Assembly (NCBI GenBank): GCA_013812465.1
Contig: JACCTK010000363.1
Location: 1 to 15,007 of the forward strand
DNA: 15,007 bases
Direction of reading: 5' to 3'
From: Actinomycetota bacterium
GTDB taxonomy: Bacteria > Actinomycetota > Thermoleophilia > Gaiellales > Gaiellaceae
Positions 1-6,902 of this stretch are shown one piece after another. The position numbers and the translations under genes are program-made. Below the pieces are notes generated by a model that saw only the letters and a list, made by a program, of their open reading frames with translations, did not search any database and was not told the DNA's origin. How positions within the stretch are numbered: the first letter of the stretch is position 1; each line of letters starts with the position of its first letter.

Positions 1-23
1 TGGCCACGCGAAAACCGAGCAGC

Positions 24-79
24 GCTAGGACGCAGGGAGCCTCGATATCAGTGGATATCGGGGCGACTGAGGACGACGC
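24..79 (+). repeat. Copy 1 of a conserved hairpin element (possible structured RNA)
   Basis: Two 17-nt flanks, GCTAGGACGCAGGGAGC (24-40) and GCGACTGAGGACGACGC (63-79), are identical to those of a second copy at 12026-12082. Between and slightly into them is an 11-bp stem: 39-49 pairs with 54-64, with a 4-nt loop. The copies differ in the stem in ways that keep pairing: two C-G pairs swap to G-C, and two pairs change between U-G and a Watson-Crick pair. Read on the plus strand the odd pairs are U-G wobbles; read on the minus strand they would be A-C mismatches, so a plus-strand RNA is favoured. This copy ends 68 nt before the fpr start. I do not recognise the family; function is unknown. Confidence 0.7.
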
Positions 80-133
80 GATGCGAAGCGTTTGCAGCCG
101 GTCGAGCGGCGCCGTACTTCCCGGACAGACCAC

Positions 134-139
134 TAGGAT
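134..139 (+). promoter_or_regulatory. Putative -10 element of fpr (leaderless)
   Basis: TAGGAT matches the TATAAT consensus at four of six positions and lies 8 nt before the GTG at 148, so transcription would begin at or next to the start codon. No convincing -35 is seen. An AGGA overlapping this site could instead act as a weak ribosome-binding site. Confidence 0.4.
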
Positions 140-147
140 GCCCGCCT

Positions 148-1527
148 GTGAGCGAGCCTGGCGACGCCTCGTCCCTTCGCGTCGCCGTGGTCGGCTCCGG
201 GCCCGCGGCGTTCTACGCGGCGGGACATCTTCTCTCGAGCGAAGAACCGCCGGCCGAGGTGGACATGATCGAGCGGCTGCCGACGCCGTGGGGCCTCGTC
301 CGGCTCGGCGTCGCCCCCGACCATCCGAACCTGAAGACCGTCTCGCGCGCGTTCGAGCGGATCGCGGAGCGACCGGGGTTTCGCTTCTTCGGGAATGTCG
401 AGGTCGGCAAGGACGTCTCACACTCCGAGCTCATGCAGCTCTATGACGCGGTCGTATACGCCGTCGGCGCGCAGACGGACAGACGGCTCGGAATCCCGGG
501 CGAGGATCTCCCCGGATCCTGGGCGGCCACCGAACTCGTCGCCTGGTACAACGGCCACCCGGACTTCCAGGAGCTCGAGTTCGACCTCTCCGGCGAGCGC
601 GCAGTGGTCATCGGCAACGGAAACGTCGCTCTGGACGTCGCGCGCATGCTCGCGCTGACACGAGAAGAGCTCGCTCCGACCGACACGACGGACGCCGCGA
701 TCGAGGCGATCGCGGGCTCCGGGATCCGTGAGATCGATGTCCTCGGGCGCCGCGGGCCGGTGCAGGCGGCCTGGACGTCGACCGAGCTGCAGGAGATGGG
801 AGAGCTCGCCGGCGCGGATGTCCTCGTCGATCCGTCCGAGCTGGAGCTCGATCCCGCCAGCGAGGCCGAGCTCGCAGAGGCCGCGAACATCGTCAAGCGG
901 AACTTCGAGATCCTGCGGGACTTCGCGGCGCGGCAGCCGATCGGCAAGACGCGAGTCGTGAGGTTGCGCTTTCGAGCATCTCCGGTCGCAATTCTCGGAG
1001 ACGGCCACGTCGAGGCTGTCGAGGTCGTGAGGAACCGCCTCGAGCCCGAGGACAGGGGAAACGTGCGGGCGGTTGCGACCGACGAGCGCGAGGTCATCCC
1101 TTGCGAGATCGTCTTTCGCAGCGTCGGCTACCGAGGCGTGCCGCTTCCGGGCACGCCCTTCGACGAGGCGACCGGGACGATCCCGAACGCAGGCGGCCGC
1201 GTCCTCGACGACTCGGGCACGCCCATTCCCGGCATGTACGCGGCCGGTTGGATCAAGCGCGGCCCCACCGGGGTGATCGGGACGAACAAGAAGGACGCCA
1301 CCGAGACCGTCGACCACCTGCTCGAAGACGCCCGGGCGGGGCTTCTGCCCCACTCTGAGCACGGCAGCATCGAGGATCTCCTCGCCGAACGCGGGGTGGA
1401 GATCGTGATGTACCCGGGCTGGGTCGCGATCGACGCGCATGAGCGGGCTCGAGGCAAAGAGCAAGGCCGCCCGCGCGTGAAGCTCTGCACCTGGAACGAG
1501 CTTCTCCAAGCTACCCGTGGCGCGTAG
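148..1527 (+). CDS. fprA: Ferredoxin/adrenodoxin-type NADP+ reductase (FprA-like)
   Basis: A 459-residue flavoprotein of the adrenodoxin-reductase/FprA family, expected to pass electrons between NADPH and ferredoxin in the cytosol. An FAD-binding dinucleotide fold opens the protein (VAVVGSGPAAFYAAG, residues 13-27), followed by the family signature TPWGLVRLGVAPDHP (46-60). The NADP-binding fold shows VIGNGNVALDVAR (154-166) and GRRGPVQAAWT (200-210). The C-terminal FAD contact GWIKRGPTGVIGTNK is at 367-381. The length is normal for the family. The frame stays open to the left edge of the window, but recognisable homology starts only just after the GTG, so that start was chosen. It lies 64 nt before the protease gene and nothing ties the two functionally. 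The electron partner (a ferredoxin) is not in the window. Ferredoxin versus another acceptor cannot be told from sequence. Confidence 0.9.
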   Translation: MSEPGDASSLRVAVVGSGPAAFYAAGHLLSSEEPPAEVDMIERLPTPWGLVRLGVAPDHPNLKTVSRAFERIAERPGFRFFGNVEVGKDVSHSELMQLYDAVVYAVGAQTDRRLGIPGEDLPGSWAATELVAWYNGHPDFQELEFDLSGERAVVIGNGNVALDVARMLALTREELAPTDTTDAAIEAIAGSGIREIDVLGRRGPVQAAWTSTELQEMGELAGADVLVDPSELELDPASEAELAEAANIVKRNFEILRDFAARQPIGKTRVVRLRFRASPVAILGDGHVEAVEVVRNRLEPEDRGNVRAVATDEREVIPCEIVFRSVGYRGVPLPGTPFDEATGTIPNAGGRVLDDSGTPIPGMYAAGWIKRGPTGVIGTNKKDATETVDHLLEDARAGLLPHSEHGSIEDLLAERGVEIVMYPGWVAIDAHERARGKEQGRPRVKLCTWNELLQATRGA

Positions 1528-1562
1528 TTTCCCTACTCTGGATTCGAGGTAGACCCCATCTC

Positions 1563-1588
1563 TGTCGGTTCGACAATCAGAGGGGGAG
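1563..1588 (+). promoter_or_regulatory. Small hairpin and Shine-Dalgarno before the protease gene
   Basis: A 5-bp hairpin (TGTCG, loop GTT, CGACA; 1563-1575) directly precedes a purine-rich AGGGGGAG (1581-1588) just 3 nt from the ATG at 1592. This is one of the few genes here with a clear ribosome-binding site and a leader. Whether the hairpin matters for translation is unknown. Confidence 0.35.
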
Positions 1589-1591
1589 ATA

Positions 1592-2446
1592 ATGCGTAAG
1601 AGCTACATCTGGCTCGTGGCTGCGCTCACGGCGCTCGTCGTGGCAGTCCCGGCCATCGCCATCACGAATGGGCAGCCGGACAACGGCGAGCACCCGTTCG
1701 TCGGGACGATCTTGTTCCGGCAGACCGATGGGCTGTTCAGCTGCAGCGGCACGTTGCTGTCGTCCACGGTCATGCTCACAGCCGGTCACTGCACGGAGAG
1801 CGGCGGCCAGACGAACTCGGCGACGTGGGTCTGGATGGACGAGGTGGTCGACGTCGATGCGCTCGTCAATCGCGATCGCACGAAGTACCCGACCATCGAC
1901 GACTTCCTGAACGATCCTGCGAACGGCTGGATCAGGGCGACGGCGATCCCGCACCCGGAGTACGCGGACTTCGCCGGCTTCCCGAACACCCACGACGTCG
2001 GTGTCGTCCTTCTGAGCACGGGCGTGTCGCTCGGCGAGTACGGCGAACTGCCCGAGCTCGGGCAGTTCGACTTTCTTGACCGGGCCAAAGGGAAGCCGGA
2101 AGACCGACGGTTCGAGGTCGTGGGCTACGGCGTCCAGAGAATCGTCCCGAAGAAGGACGCCCAGGACGACTGGAGGCGCTACAAGGGCGACACCACACTG
2201 TCCGGGAGCAAGAGCTCGCTCACCGACGGCTACAACTTCAAGTTCACGAACAGCCCGGGCAACGGAACTGGTGGAAGCGGCACGTGCTTCGGCGACTCAG
2301 GCGGTCCGGCGTTCTGGGACGAGACGAACATCGTGGCCGCGATCACGTCCTTCGGGATTACGCCGCACTGCACAGGTGTCGACTTCAGCTATCGCGCGGA
2401 CATCGCCGAGACGCTGGACTTCGTCACCCCGTTCCTGAGCTCGTAA
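1592..2446 (+). CDS. Secreted chymotrypsin-fold (S1) serine protease
   Basis: A 284-residue exported protease. Residues 1-23 form a signal peptide: MRKS, a hydrophobic core, then a likely AIA cleavage site. The mature protein would begin ITNGQPDNG, resembling the activated N-terminus of S1 proteases, so processing by signal peptidase might directly give an active form. The catalytic triad is complete: His66 (LTAGHC), Asp135 (THDVGVV) and Ser236 (GDSGGP). Four cysteines fit two classic S1 disulfides: C51-C67 around the His, and C232-C260 around the Ser. The residue equivalent to chymotrypsin 189, at the base of the S1 pocket, appears to be Gly230 rather than Asp, which argues against trypsin-like Arg/Lys specificity. 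It stands alone between fpr and fumC, with a strong hairpin just after its stop codon. The natural substrate is unknown. Confidence 0.88.
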   Translation: MRKSYIWLVAALTALVVAVPAIAITNGQPDNGEHPFVGTILFRQTDGLFSCSGTLLSSTVMLTAGHCTESGGQTNSATWVWMDEVVDVDALVNRDRTKYPTIDDFLNDPANGWIRATAIPHPEYADFAGFPNTHDVGVVLLSTGVSLGEYGELPELGQFDFLDRAKGKPEDRRFEVVGYGVQRIVPKKDAQDDWRRYKGDTTLSGSKSSLTDGYNFKFTNSPGNGTGGSGTCFGDSGGPAFWDETNIVAAITSFGITPHCTGVDFSYRADIAETLDFVTPFLSS

Positions 2447-2460
2447 GGCTTTGACAGGCG

Positions 2461-2490
2461 AGCGGGCGGGAAGAGCGTTTCCCGCCCGCT
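2461..2490 (+). terminator. Hairpin terminator after the protease gene
   Basis: AGCGGGCGGGAA (2461-2472) pairs perfectly with TTCCCGCCCGCT (2479-2490) around a 6-nt loop, 14 nt after the protease stop. No U-tract follows, which is common in high-GC genomes. Its presence argues against starting fumC at the upstream in-frame GTG/ATG-like codons around 2451. Confidence 0.6.
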
Positions 2491-2503
2491 CGAAGAGCGC
2501 CGA

Positions 2504-2509
2504 TACACT
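2504..2509 (+). promoter_or_regulatory. Putative -10 element of fumC (leaderless)
   Basis: TACACT (four of six matches to TATAAT) lies 7 nt before the ATG at 2517, and no Shine-Dalgarno is present between them. The spacing suggests a transcript starting at or within a base or so of the start codon. Confidence 0.4.
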
Positions 2510-2516
2510 CGTCGCG

Positions 2517-3878
2517 ATGGCGGGAACCACAGACGTGGATAGGCTCTGGGGTGCGGAAACGGACAAAGCGGTCGCCAATTTCCCCGTCTCCGGAGAGCCG
2601 ATTCCCGCGTCCGTTGTGCGCTGGCTCGGCCGCATAAAGGCCGCTGCCGCGCGCGTAAATGCCGAGCTCGGGCTGCTCGACTCCGACCTAGGCGAACGCA
2701 TCTCCGCCGCAGCCGATCGTGTCGCGGCGGGCGAGCTCGACGACCACTTCCCGATCGACGTCTTCCAGACGGGCTCGGGAACGAGCTCCAACACGAACGC
2801 GAACGAGGTGATCGCAGCTCTCGCCGGCGAGGGTGCGCACGCAAACGACCACGTCAACATGGGGCAGTCGTCGAACGACGTCTTTCCCTCCGCCGTCCAC
2901 CTCGCCGCACTGGGCGAGCTCTCGGACGATCTACTACCGGTGCTCTCGCAGCTTGCCGACTCGCTCCAGCGCAAGGCAATCGAGTTCGACGACGTGGTGA
3001 AGTCCGGCCGCACGCACATGATGGATGCGGTACCGGTGACGCTCGGCCAGGAGTTCGGAGGCTACGCGGCGCAGGTGCGTCAAGGGATCGCTCGGATCGA
3101 AGATGCCGTTCCGCGCCTCGGACAGATCCCGCTCGGTGGCACCGCGACCGGGACGGGCCTGAACACTCACCCCGAGTTCGCCACCCGCGTCCGCGCGCTG
3201 CTGACGGAGCAGACCGGCCTCACGATCTCGGCGCCGGCTGACCCGTTCGAAGCGCAGGCGGCCCGCGACGCGCTGGTCGAGACCTCGGGGGCGCTCAAGG
3301 TCGTCGCCGTCTCGCTGACCAAGATCGCGAACGATCTGCGCTTGATGGGGTCAGGACCGCGAGCGGGACTGGCCGAGATCCGCCTCCCCGAGCTCCAGAA
3401 GGGAAGCTCGATCATGCCCGGAAAGGTGAACCCGGTTATCCCCGAGGTCGTCACGCAGGTCGCAGCGCAGGTGATCGGGAACGACACGGCGATCACCGTC
3501 GGCGGGATGAACGGACAGTTCGAGCTGAACGTCTACGTTCCGCTGATCGCCCGCAACCTCCTGCAGTCGATCTCGCTGCTTTCGAGCGCGAGCCGCCTCC
3601 TGGCAGAGAAGTGCGTGGACGGGATCGAGGCGAACCGCGAGCAGCTCGAGCGCTACGCGGAGCTCACGCTCTCGGCTGCTACCGCGCTCAACCCCCACAT
3701 CGGCTACGACAAGGGCGCGGAGATCGTGAACGAGGCGGCCACATCGGGTCGCTCGCTACGTGAGGTCGCTCGCGACGCGGGAGTTGACGACGCGACTCTC
3801 GACGACGCGCTGGACTACCGCGGCATGGCCAAGCCGCACGAGAAGAGAAGAAGAGCGGGTGACAGTCACCTTCGGTGA
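2517..3878 (+). CDS. fumC: Class II fumarate hydratase (fumarase C)
   Basis: A 453-residue member of the fumarase/aspartase superfamily that interconverts fumarate and L-malate in the TCA cycle. Visible motifs are LWGAET (10-15), TGSGTSSNTNANEV (85-98), GQSSNDVFPS (116-125), the GRTHMMDAVPVTLGQEFGGY segment (164-183, His167) and the superfamily signature GSSIMPGKVNP (296-306) with the catalytic serine loop. The motif set fits fumarase better than aspartase, though only assay would settle it. The start at 2517 is preferred because the frame upstream runs through a terminator hairpin. The N-terminus is short compared with many FumC proteins. The last residues (RAGDSHLR) and the stop codon are read from a palindromic repeat (3858-3886), so the C-terminus appears to have been rewritten. 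It converges on lipA. Confidence 0.9.
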   Translation: MAGTTDVDRLWGAETDKAVANFPVSGEPIPASVVRWLGRIKAAAARVNAELGLLDSDLGERISAAADRVAAGELDDHFPIDVFQTGSGTSSNTNANEVIAALAGEGAHANDHVNMGQSSNDVFPSAVHLAALGELSDDLLPVLSQLADSLQRKAIEFDDVVKSGRTHMMDAVPVTLGQEFGGYAAQVRQGIARIEDAVPRLGQIPLGGTATGTGLNTHPEFATRVRALLTEQTGLTISAPADPFEAQAARDALVETSGALKVVAVSLTKIANDLRLMGSGPRAGLAEIRLPELQKGSSIMPGKVNPVIPEVVTQVAAQVIGNDTAITVGGMNGQFELNVYVPLIARNLLQSISLLSSASRLLAEKCVDGIEANREQLERYAELTLSAATALNPHIGYDKGAEIVNEAATSGRSLREVARDAGVDDATLDDALDYRGMAKPHEKRRRAGDSHLR

Positions 3879-3886
3879 CAGTCACC
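3858..3886. repeat. Palindromic repeat, GGTGAC/GTCACC family, copy 1
   Basis: The 13-mer GGTGACAGTCACC occurs twice in tandem (3858-3870 and 3874-3886), separated by TTC. Each unit is itself a palindrome, and the pair folds into a 13-bp hairpin with one A-A mismatch. It lies in the 24-nt junction of convergent fumC and lipA and reaches into fumC, supplying its stop codon. A related hairpin with the core TGTCACC/GGTGACA is at 13655-13686. It probably acts as a bidirectional terminator; a mobile REP-like origin is inferred. Confidence 0.75.
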
Positions 3887-3902
3887 GGGCGTCTCGTCGA
3901 CC

Positions 3903-4823
3903 CTAATACGCGACAGCGCCGCGACCGGTCTCGGCTGCGTGCCGTTGCTCGTCCGCGCGGTAGGACGAGCGCACGAGCGGCCCCGAGAACACCGACCCGA
4001 AGCCCAGAGTCTCACCTTGCTCCCGGAACCAACGGAACTCGTCCGGGTGCACCCAGCGGTCGATCGCCGCGTGTTTCGGCGAAGGCTGGAGGTACTGGCC
4101 GATCGTCACGACGTCGACTCCGTGAGCGCGCAGGTCACGCATCGTGTCCACGACCTCGTCGTTCGTCTCCCCCAGCCCGACGATGATTCCCGATTTCGTC
4201 ATGACATGGTACGAAGCGAGCTCCTTCACCCGTCGCAGGAGCCAGAGCGCCTTCGTATAGCTCGCCTTCGCTCCGCGCATACGCGCGTGCAGCCGTCGCA
4301 CCGTCTCGATGTTGTGGCCGAACACATCAGGTCGCGCGTCGAGAACCGTGGGGAGCGCGTCCTCCTCCACCCCTAGAAAGTCCGGTGTGAGGATCTCGAC
4401 CGTGGCGCCCGGGAGCTTGCGCTGGAGCGCACGAATCGTCGCCGCGTAGTGGGCGGCGCCGCGGTCGGGGATGTCGTCACGGTCGACCGACGTCACCACG
4501 ACGTGCGAGAGACCCATCTGGTGCGCGGCCTGGGCGAGCCGGAGCGGCTCGAGCCGATCCGGGGGCTCGTCTGGCTTCCCCGAGTGGACGTAGCAATAGC
4601 GGCAGGCGCGCGTGCAAGTGTCGCCGAGGATCTGGAAGGTCGCCGTTCCGCGTCCCCAGCACTCGCCGATGTTCGGGCAGCGGGCCTCCTCGCAGATGGT
4701 CACGAGCTGGCCCTCGCGCATGAGCCCCTTCACCTCGTGATAGCGCGAGTTGACGCTCGGCGCCCGCACCTTCATCCACTCGGGCCGGCGCGGGCGCTCT
4801 GCCACAGGCAGCGACTTCTGCAT
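3903..4823 (-). CDS. lipA: Lipoyl synthase
   Basis: A 306-residue radical-SAM enzyme that inserts two sulfur atoms into protein-bound octanoyl groups to make lipoyl cofactor, here presumably on the E2 subunit encoded at 9433-10971. The auxiliary 4Fe-4S cluster cysteines are C44, C49 and C55 (CEEARCPNIGEC). The radical-SAM CxxxCxxC is C70, C74 and C77 (CTRACRYC). The C-terminal RSSY motif (285-288), whose serine ligates the auxiliary cluster, is present. Length and motif order are normal. The ATG at 4823 is 21 nt from the divergent GNAT gene, and the two appear to share overlapping -10 elements. It is not next to lipB, which lies about 4 kb away, also on the minus strand. Confidence 0.96.
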   Translation of the reverse strand: MQKSLPVAERPRRPEWMKVRAPSVNSRYHEVKGLMREGQLVTICEEARCPNIGECWGRGTATFQILGDTCTRACRYCYVHSGKPDEPPDRLEPLRLAQAAHQMGLSHVVVTSVDRDDIPDRGAAHYAATIRALQRKLPGATVEILTPDFLGVEEDALPTVLDARPDVFGHNIETVRRLHARMRGAKASYTKALWLLRRVKELASYHVMTKSGIIVGLGETNDEVVDTMRDLRAHGVDVVTIGQYLQPSPKHAAIDRWVHPDEFRWFREQGETLGFGSVFSGPLVRSSYRADEQRHAAETGRGAVAY

Positions 4824-4832
4824 CGCGCCGAC

Positions 4833-4839
4833 TAGTCTA
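4833..4839. promoter_or_regulatory. Symmetrical bidirectional -10 element shared by lipA and the GNAT gene
   Basis: TAGTCTA reads TAGTCT on the plus strand, 6 nt before the GTG of the GNAT gene, and TAGACT on the minus strand, 10 nt before the lipA ATG. Both match TANNNT. The whole intergenic space is only 21 nt, so both transcripts must start within it or inside the neighbouring gene. Neither side has a Shine-Dalgarno. Confidence 0.45.
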
Positions 4840-4844
4840 GAGAC

Positions 4845-5798
4845 GTGTGTCGGATGCAGGATCTCGGGATCGAAATCCGCGCAATTACAGGTGAGAGCGA
4901 GCTCGACCGGTTCAATTCGTTGCCGTACTCGCTCAACGGCGAGCTGCTCGACGATCTGCGGGCCGGCCGGCGAAGACCGTCATGGATGTGGATCGCTCGG
5001 CGTGGCGACGAGGTCGTCGCGCGAGTCGCGTGGTGGGGCAACCCGGGATCGACGCAGCCCTCGCTGTTGAACATCTTCGATCTCGCTGATCCGGGTCGGT
5101 CCTCCGACCTCGAGGTGGCACGAAATCTCCTCGAGGCAGCTCTCGAGCACGTGATCGGCGGCCGCACGCCGCCGCCGCAATACCTCCGTTACGTCCAGCC
5201 TGCATGGCGCGAACGAGATCGATGTCGCGTTGAGACCGAGGCACGTGTCGCCATCGCCCGAGATCTCGGTGCCCGCGTCTTCGCCGAACGGTTGCGCCTC
5301 GAATGGCGTCCGGACGCCGGAGCTCCGTCCATGAGCACGAGGCTGACATTTAGACAACCCCGCGACGACCACGAAGTGCTCGATTTGATGACCGCCGTCG
5401 TCGCTGGAACCCTCGACGCTCACACCCGCCTGGATCTCCAGACGATGACCGCAGCCGAAGCGGCACGCGAGCACTTCTTCGGTGAGCTCGATCAACAGGT
5501 GAGTCCCCGTACGAACTGGCGGATCGCCCTCAACCTGGACGGTGATGTCGTCGGTTTCGTGACTCCCGGCCACAACCACTACCACCCTGTCATCGGGTAC
5601 CTCGCCGTGCTGCCCGAGCACCGCGGGCGCGGCTACATTCGCGACATCCTGGCGGAGGGAACCGCGATTCTCGCGAACCAAGGTGTCGATCACATTCGGG
5701 CCGCGACAGACCTTGATAACACACCGATGGCCATGGCATTTCGACGCAACGGATGGCACGAGTTCGAGCGGTCGATCAACATGACCTGGTCGAAGTGA
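4845..5798 (+). CDS. GNAT-family N-acetyltransferase (probably two-domain)
   Basis: A 317-residue protein. The C-terminal half (about 165-317) is a recognisable GNAT domain: the acetyl-CoA-binding segment IGYLAVLPEHRGRGYIRDIL carries the R/Q-x-x-G-x-G/A pattern, followed by ATDLDNTPMAMAFRRNGW, typical of the last strands. The N-terminal half (up to about 160, ending near ERLRLEW) resembles a degenerate second GNAT fold, as in tandem-GNAT proteins; this is less certain. The acceptor substrate is unknown. The start is the GTG at 4845; an ATG at 4854 is a close alternative. The stop overlaps the start of the cupin gene by four bases (GTGA), so the two were probably cotranslated. Confidence 0.78.
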   Translation: MCRMQDLGIEIRAITGESELDRFNSLPYSLNGELLDDLRAGRRRPSWMWIARRGDEVVARVAWWGNPGSTQPSLLNIFDLADPGRSSDLEVARNLLEAALEHVIGGRTPPPQYLRYVQPAWRERDRCRVETEARVAIARDLGARVFAERLRLEWRPDAGAPSMSTRLTFRQPRDDHEVLDLMTAVVAGTLDAHTRLDLQTMTAAEAAREHFFGELDQQVSPRTNWRIALNLDGDVVGFVTPGHNHYHPVIGYLAVLPEHRGRGYIRDILAEGTAILANQGVDHIRAATDLDNTPMAMAFRRNGWHEFERSINMTWSK

Positions 5799-6323
5799 GC
5801 GAGGCCCCTCTAGAGCGCACGGAGACGGGAGCCCGTCCGGCCGGCGAGGGCTGGTTCGTGCTCAACGTTCGCGATGCACAGTGGTTCGAGACCGACGGCG
5901 CGGTTCTACGCCTCGTTCGAGAGTGAAAACGCGCGTTTCCCCGAGCTCGGCATCGGCGTTGGCATCCTGCGTCCGGGAGAGCCGAGCGCGATGTATCACG
6001 GAGAGGACGCACAGGAAGACTTTCTCGTGCTCTCGGGCGAGTGCCTGCTCCTGATCGAGGGGGAGGAGCGGCGCCTCAAAGCTTGGGACTTCGTCCACTG
6101 CCCGCCCTGGACCGAGCACATTTTCGTCGGCGCGGGCGACGAGCCCTGCCTCGTGCTCGGCGTTGGCGCGCGACGGAAGGGGCGTGGCATTCGCTATCGC
6201 GTCAGCGAGATCGCGCTGAAGTATGGCGCCGGTGTCGAAACGAAGACGTCGGACCCGAAGGAGGCATACGCGCGTTTCGGCGACGACAAGCCGGTCGCCT
6301 GTCCTCCCGAGTTTGCTGAGTAG
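5795..6323 (+). pseudogene. Cupin-domain protein gene disrupted by a +1 frameshift
   Basis: A GTG at 5795 overlaps the GNAT stop (GTGA) and opens a frame reading GEGWFVLNVRDAQWFET, the usual N-terminus of this cupin family, but it hits a TGA at 5924-5926. The rest of the protein (ARFYASFESENARF onward) is in the next frame and runs to 6323. The whole span is 529 nt, exactly one base more than 176 codons, and the switch lies around 5891-5903. The downstream part is a good single-domain cupin: MYHGEDAQEDFLVLSGE and WDFVHCPPWTEHIFVGAG are the two half-barrel motifs. The ATG at 5874 could start a shortened 149-residue product, but its first nine residues would be out-of-frame sequence. The extra base may be a real mutation or a sequencing error. 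Ligand and reaction are unknown. Confidence 0.75.
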
Positions 6324-6833
6324 TCAGCTTTCGAGGCGCGCGACGAGCTCGCGCTCGCCACCGTGCCAGCGCACGTGGAGCGACTCTGCGACGCCAGCCA
6401 TGAGCGAGAGTGCGGGCGGGTTGTCGCCGCACACCGTGGCGACGAGCTCGGTGATTCCCGCTGCGCGCGCGTCCGCTGCGAGCTCGCGCGTCAGGATCGT
6501 CCCGATTCCGCGTCCCTGAAACGCGTCGGCGACCGCGAAAGCGACCTCGGCCGTTCCTCCGTCGCGGACGAGCCGCGCTATTCCAACCGGCTCCGGGTCG
6601 GCGCCGAGGTACCCCACGAGAACGTGGTGCTCGGCGTCGACCCGCGCGAGGACCCGGAGGTCATGCGTTGACAGGCGCGGCTTCGCGCCGCAGAAACGGC
6701 GCTCGCGCGAGCGAGTCCCGAGCCGCTCGAACAACTCCGAGACGGTCCGAGTATCGCCGTTTCGCAGGAGCCGGATTGTGAGGCCGTCGATATGACGTGT
6801 CTGCACAAGGGCGATGATCGCGCGACGGGACAT
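6324..6833 (-). CDS. Small GNAT-family N-acetyltransferase
   Basis: About 169 residues from the ATG at 6833. The GNAT core is clear: VGYLGADPEPVGIARLV leads into AEVAFAVADAFQGRGIGTIL, with the acetyl-CoA pyrophosphate loop QGRGIGT, then a helix and strand ending ELVATVCGDNPPALSLM. The fold starts around LTIRLLRNGDTRTVSELFERLG, so anything before MSRRAII is probably not translated; an ATG at 6902 would lengthen it by 23 residues of low-complexity sequence and overlap the hydrolase start. No Shine-Dalgarno or good -10 is visible for any of these starts, so the N-terminus is uncertain. The stop abuts the stop of the cupin gene with no spacer. The substrate is unknown. Confidence 0.78.
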   Translation of the reverse strand: MSRRAIIALVQTRHIDGLTIRLLRNGDTRTVSELFERLGTRSRERRFCGAKPRLSTHDLRVLARVDAEHHVLVGYLGADPEPVGIARLVRDGGTAEVAFAVADAFQGRGIGTILTRELAADARAAGITELVATVCGDNPPALSLMAGVAESLHVRWHGGERELVARLES

Positions 6834-6852
6834 TGGCTCGCTTCGCCCTGAC

Positions 6853-6902
6853 GGGCCATCTTCTTGACATGGCCCGTCTCGGCCATCAAACTGTCGGGCC
6901 AT
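6853..6902. promoter_or_regulatory. Array of GGGCCAT half-sites in the GNAT/hydrolase divergent region
   Basis: GGGCCAT occurs at 6853-6859 and 6896-6902, its complement ATGGCCC at 6869-6875, and the shorter GGCCAT at 6881-6886. The first pair forms a perfect 7-bp inverted repeat overlapping the -35 hexamer; the last site contains the hydrolase start codon. The arrangement resembles an operator; the LuxR-type domain of the adjacent gene product is one candidate binder, but this is inference. Confidence 0.4.
6864..6892 (+). promoter_or_regulatory. Putative promoter of the hydrolase–LuxR gene
   Basis: A perfect -35 TTGACA (6864-6869) is followed after 17 nt by a weak -10 CAAACT (6887-6892). 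The expected start of transcription is at 6899-6901, at the ATG, and there is no Shine-Dalgarno, so the message is probably leaderless. Confidence 0.5.

Noticed and set aside
63..79. Hammerhead-ribozyme-like core (CUGAGGA) in the conserved right flank
   Set aside because: The GAAA and cleavage-site parts and the three-stem arrangement are missing.
24..79. Cyclic-di-GMP (GEMM) or guanidine riboswitch, suggested by GGACGCAGG and GGACGA
   Set aside because: The required second helix, tetraloop receptor or tandem ACGR-loop hairpins cannot be built, and copy 2 is not upstream of a gene on the wobble-favoured strand.
51..85. Small leader peptide (VDIGATEDDA / MDMDATEDDA) encoded in both copies of the hairpin element
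   Set aside because: The shared residues come from an identical 17-nt block with no synonymous changes. The frames diverge straight after, and the stem changes follow base pairing rather than codons.
418..1509. Open frame of about 363 codons on the minus strand opposite fpr
   Set aside because: It is antisense to a well-supported flavoprotein gene and has Arg/Asp-rich shadow composition.
2451..2516. Upstream start for fumC, adding 22 residues
   Set aside because: The extension is read through a perfect terminator-like hairpin and has no fumarase similarity.
3858..3886. CRISPR-like direct repeats
   Set aside because: Only two 13-nt units occur with a 3-nt spacer and no cas genes; this is a hairpin repeat.
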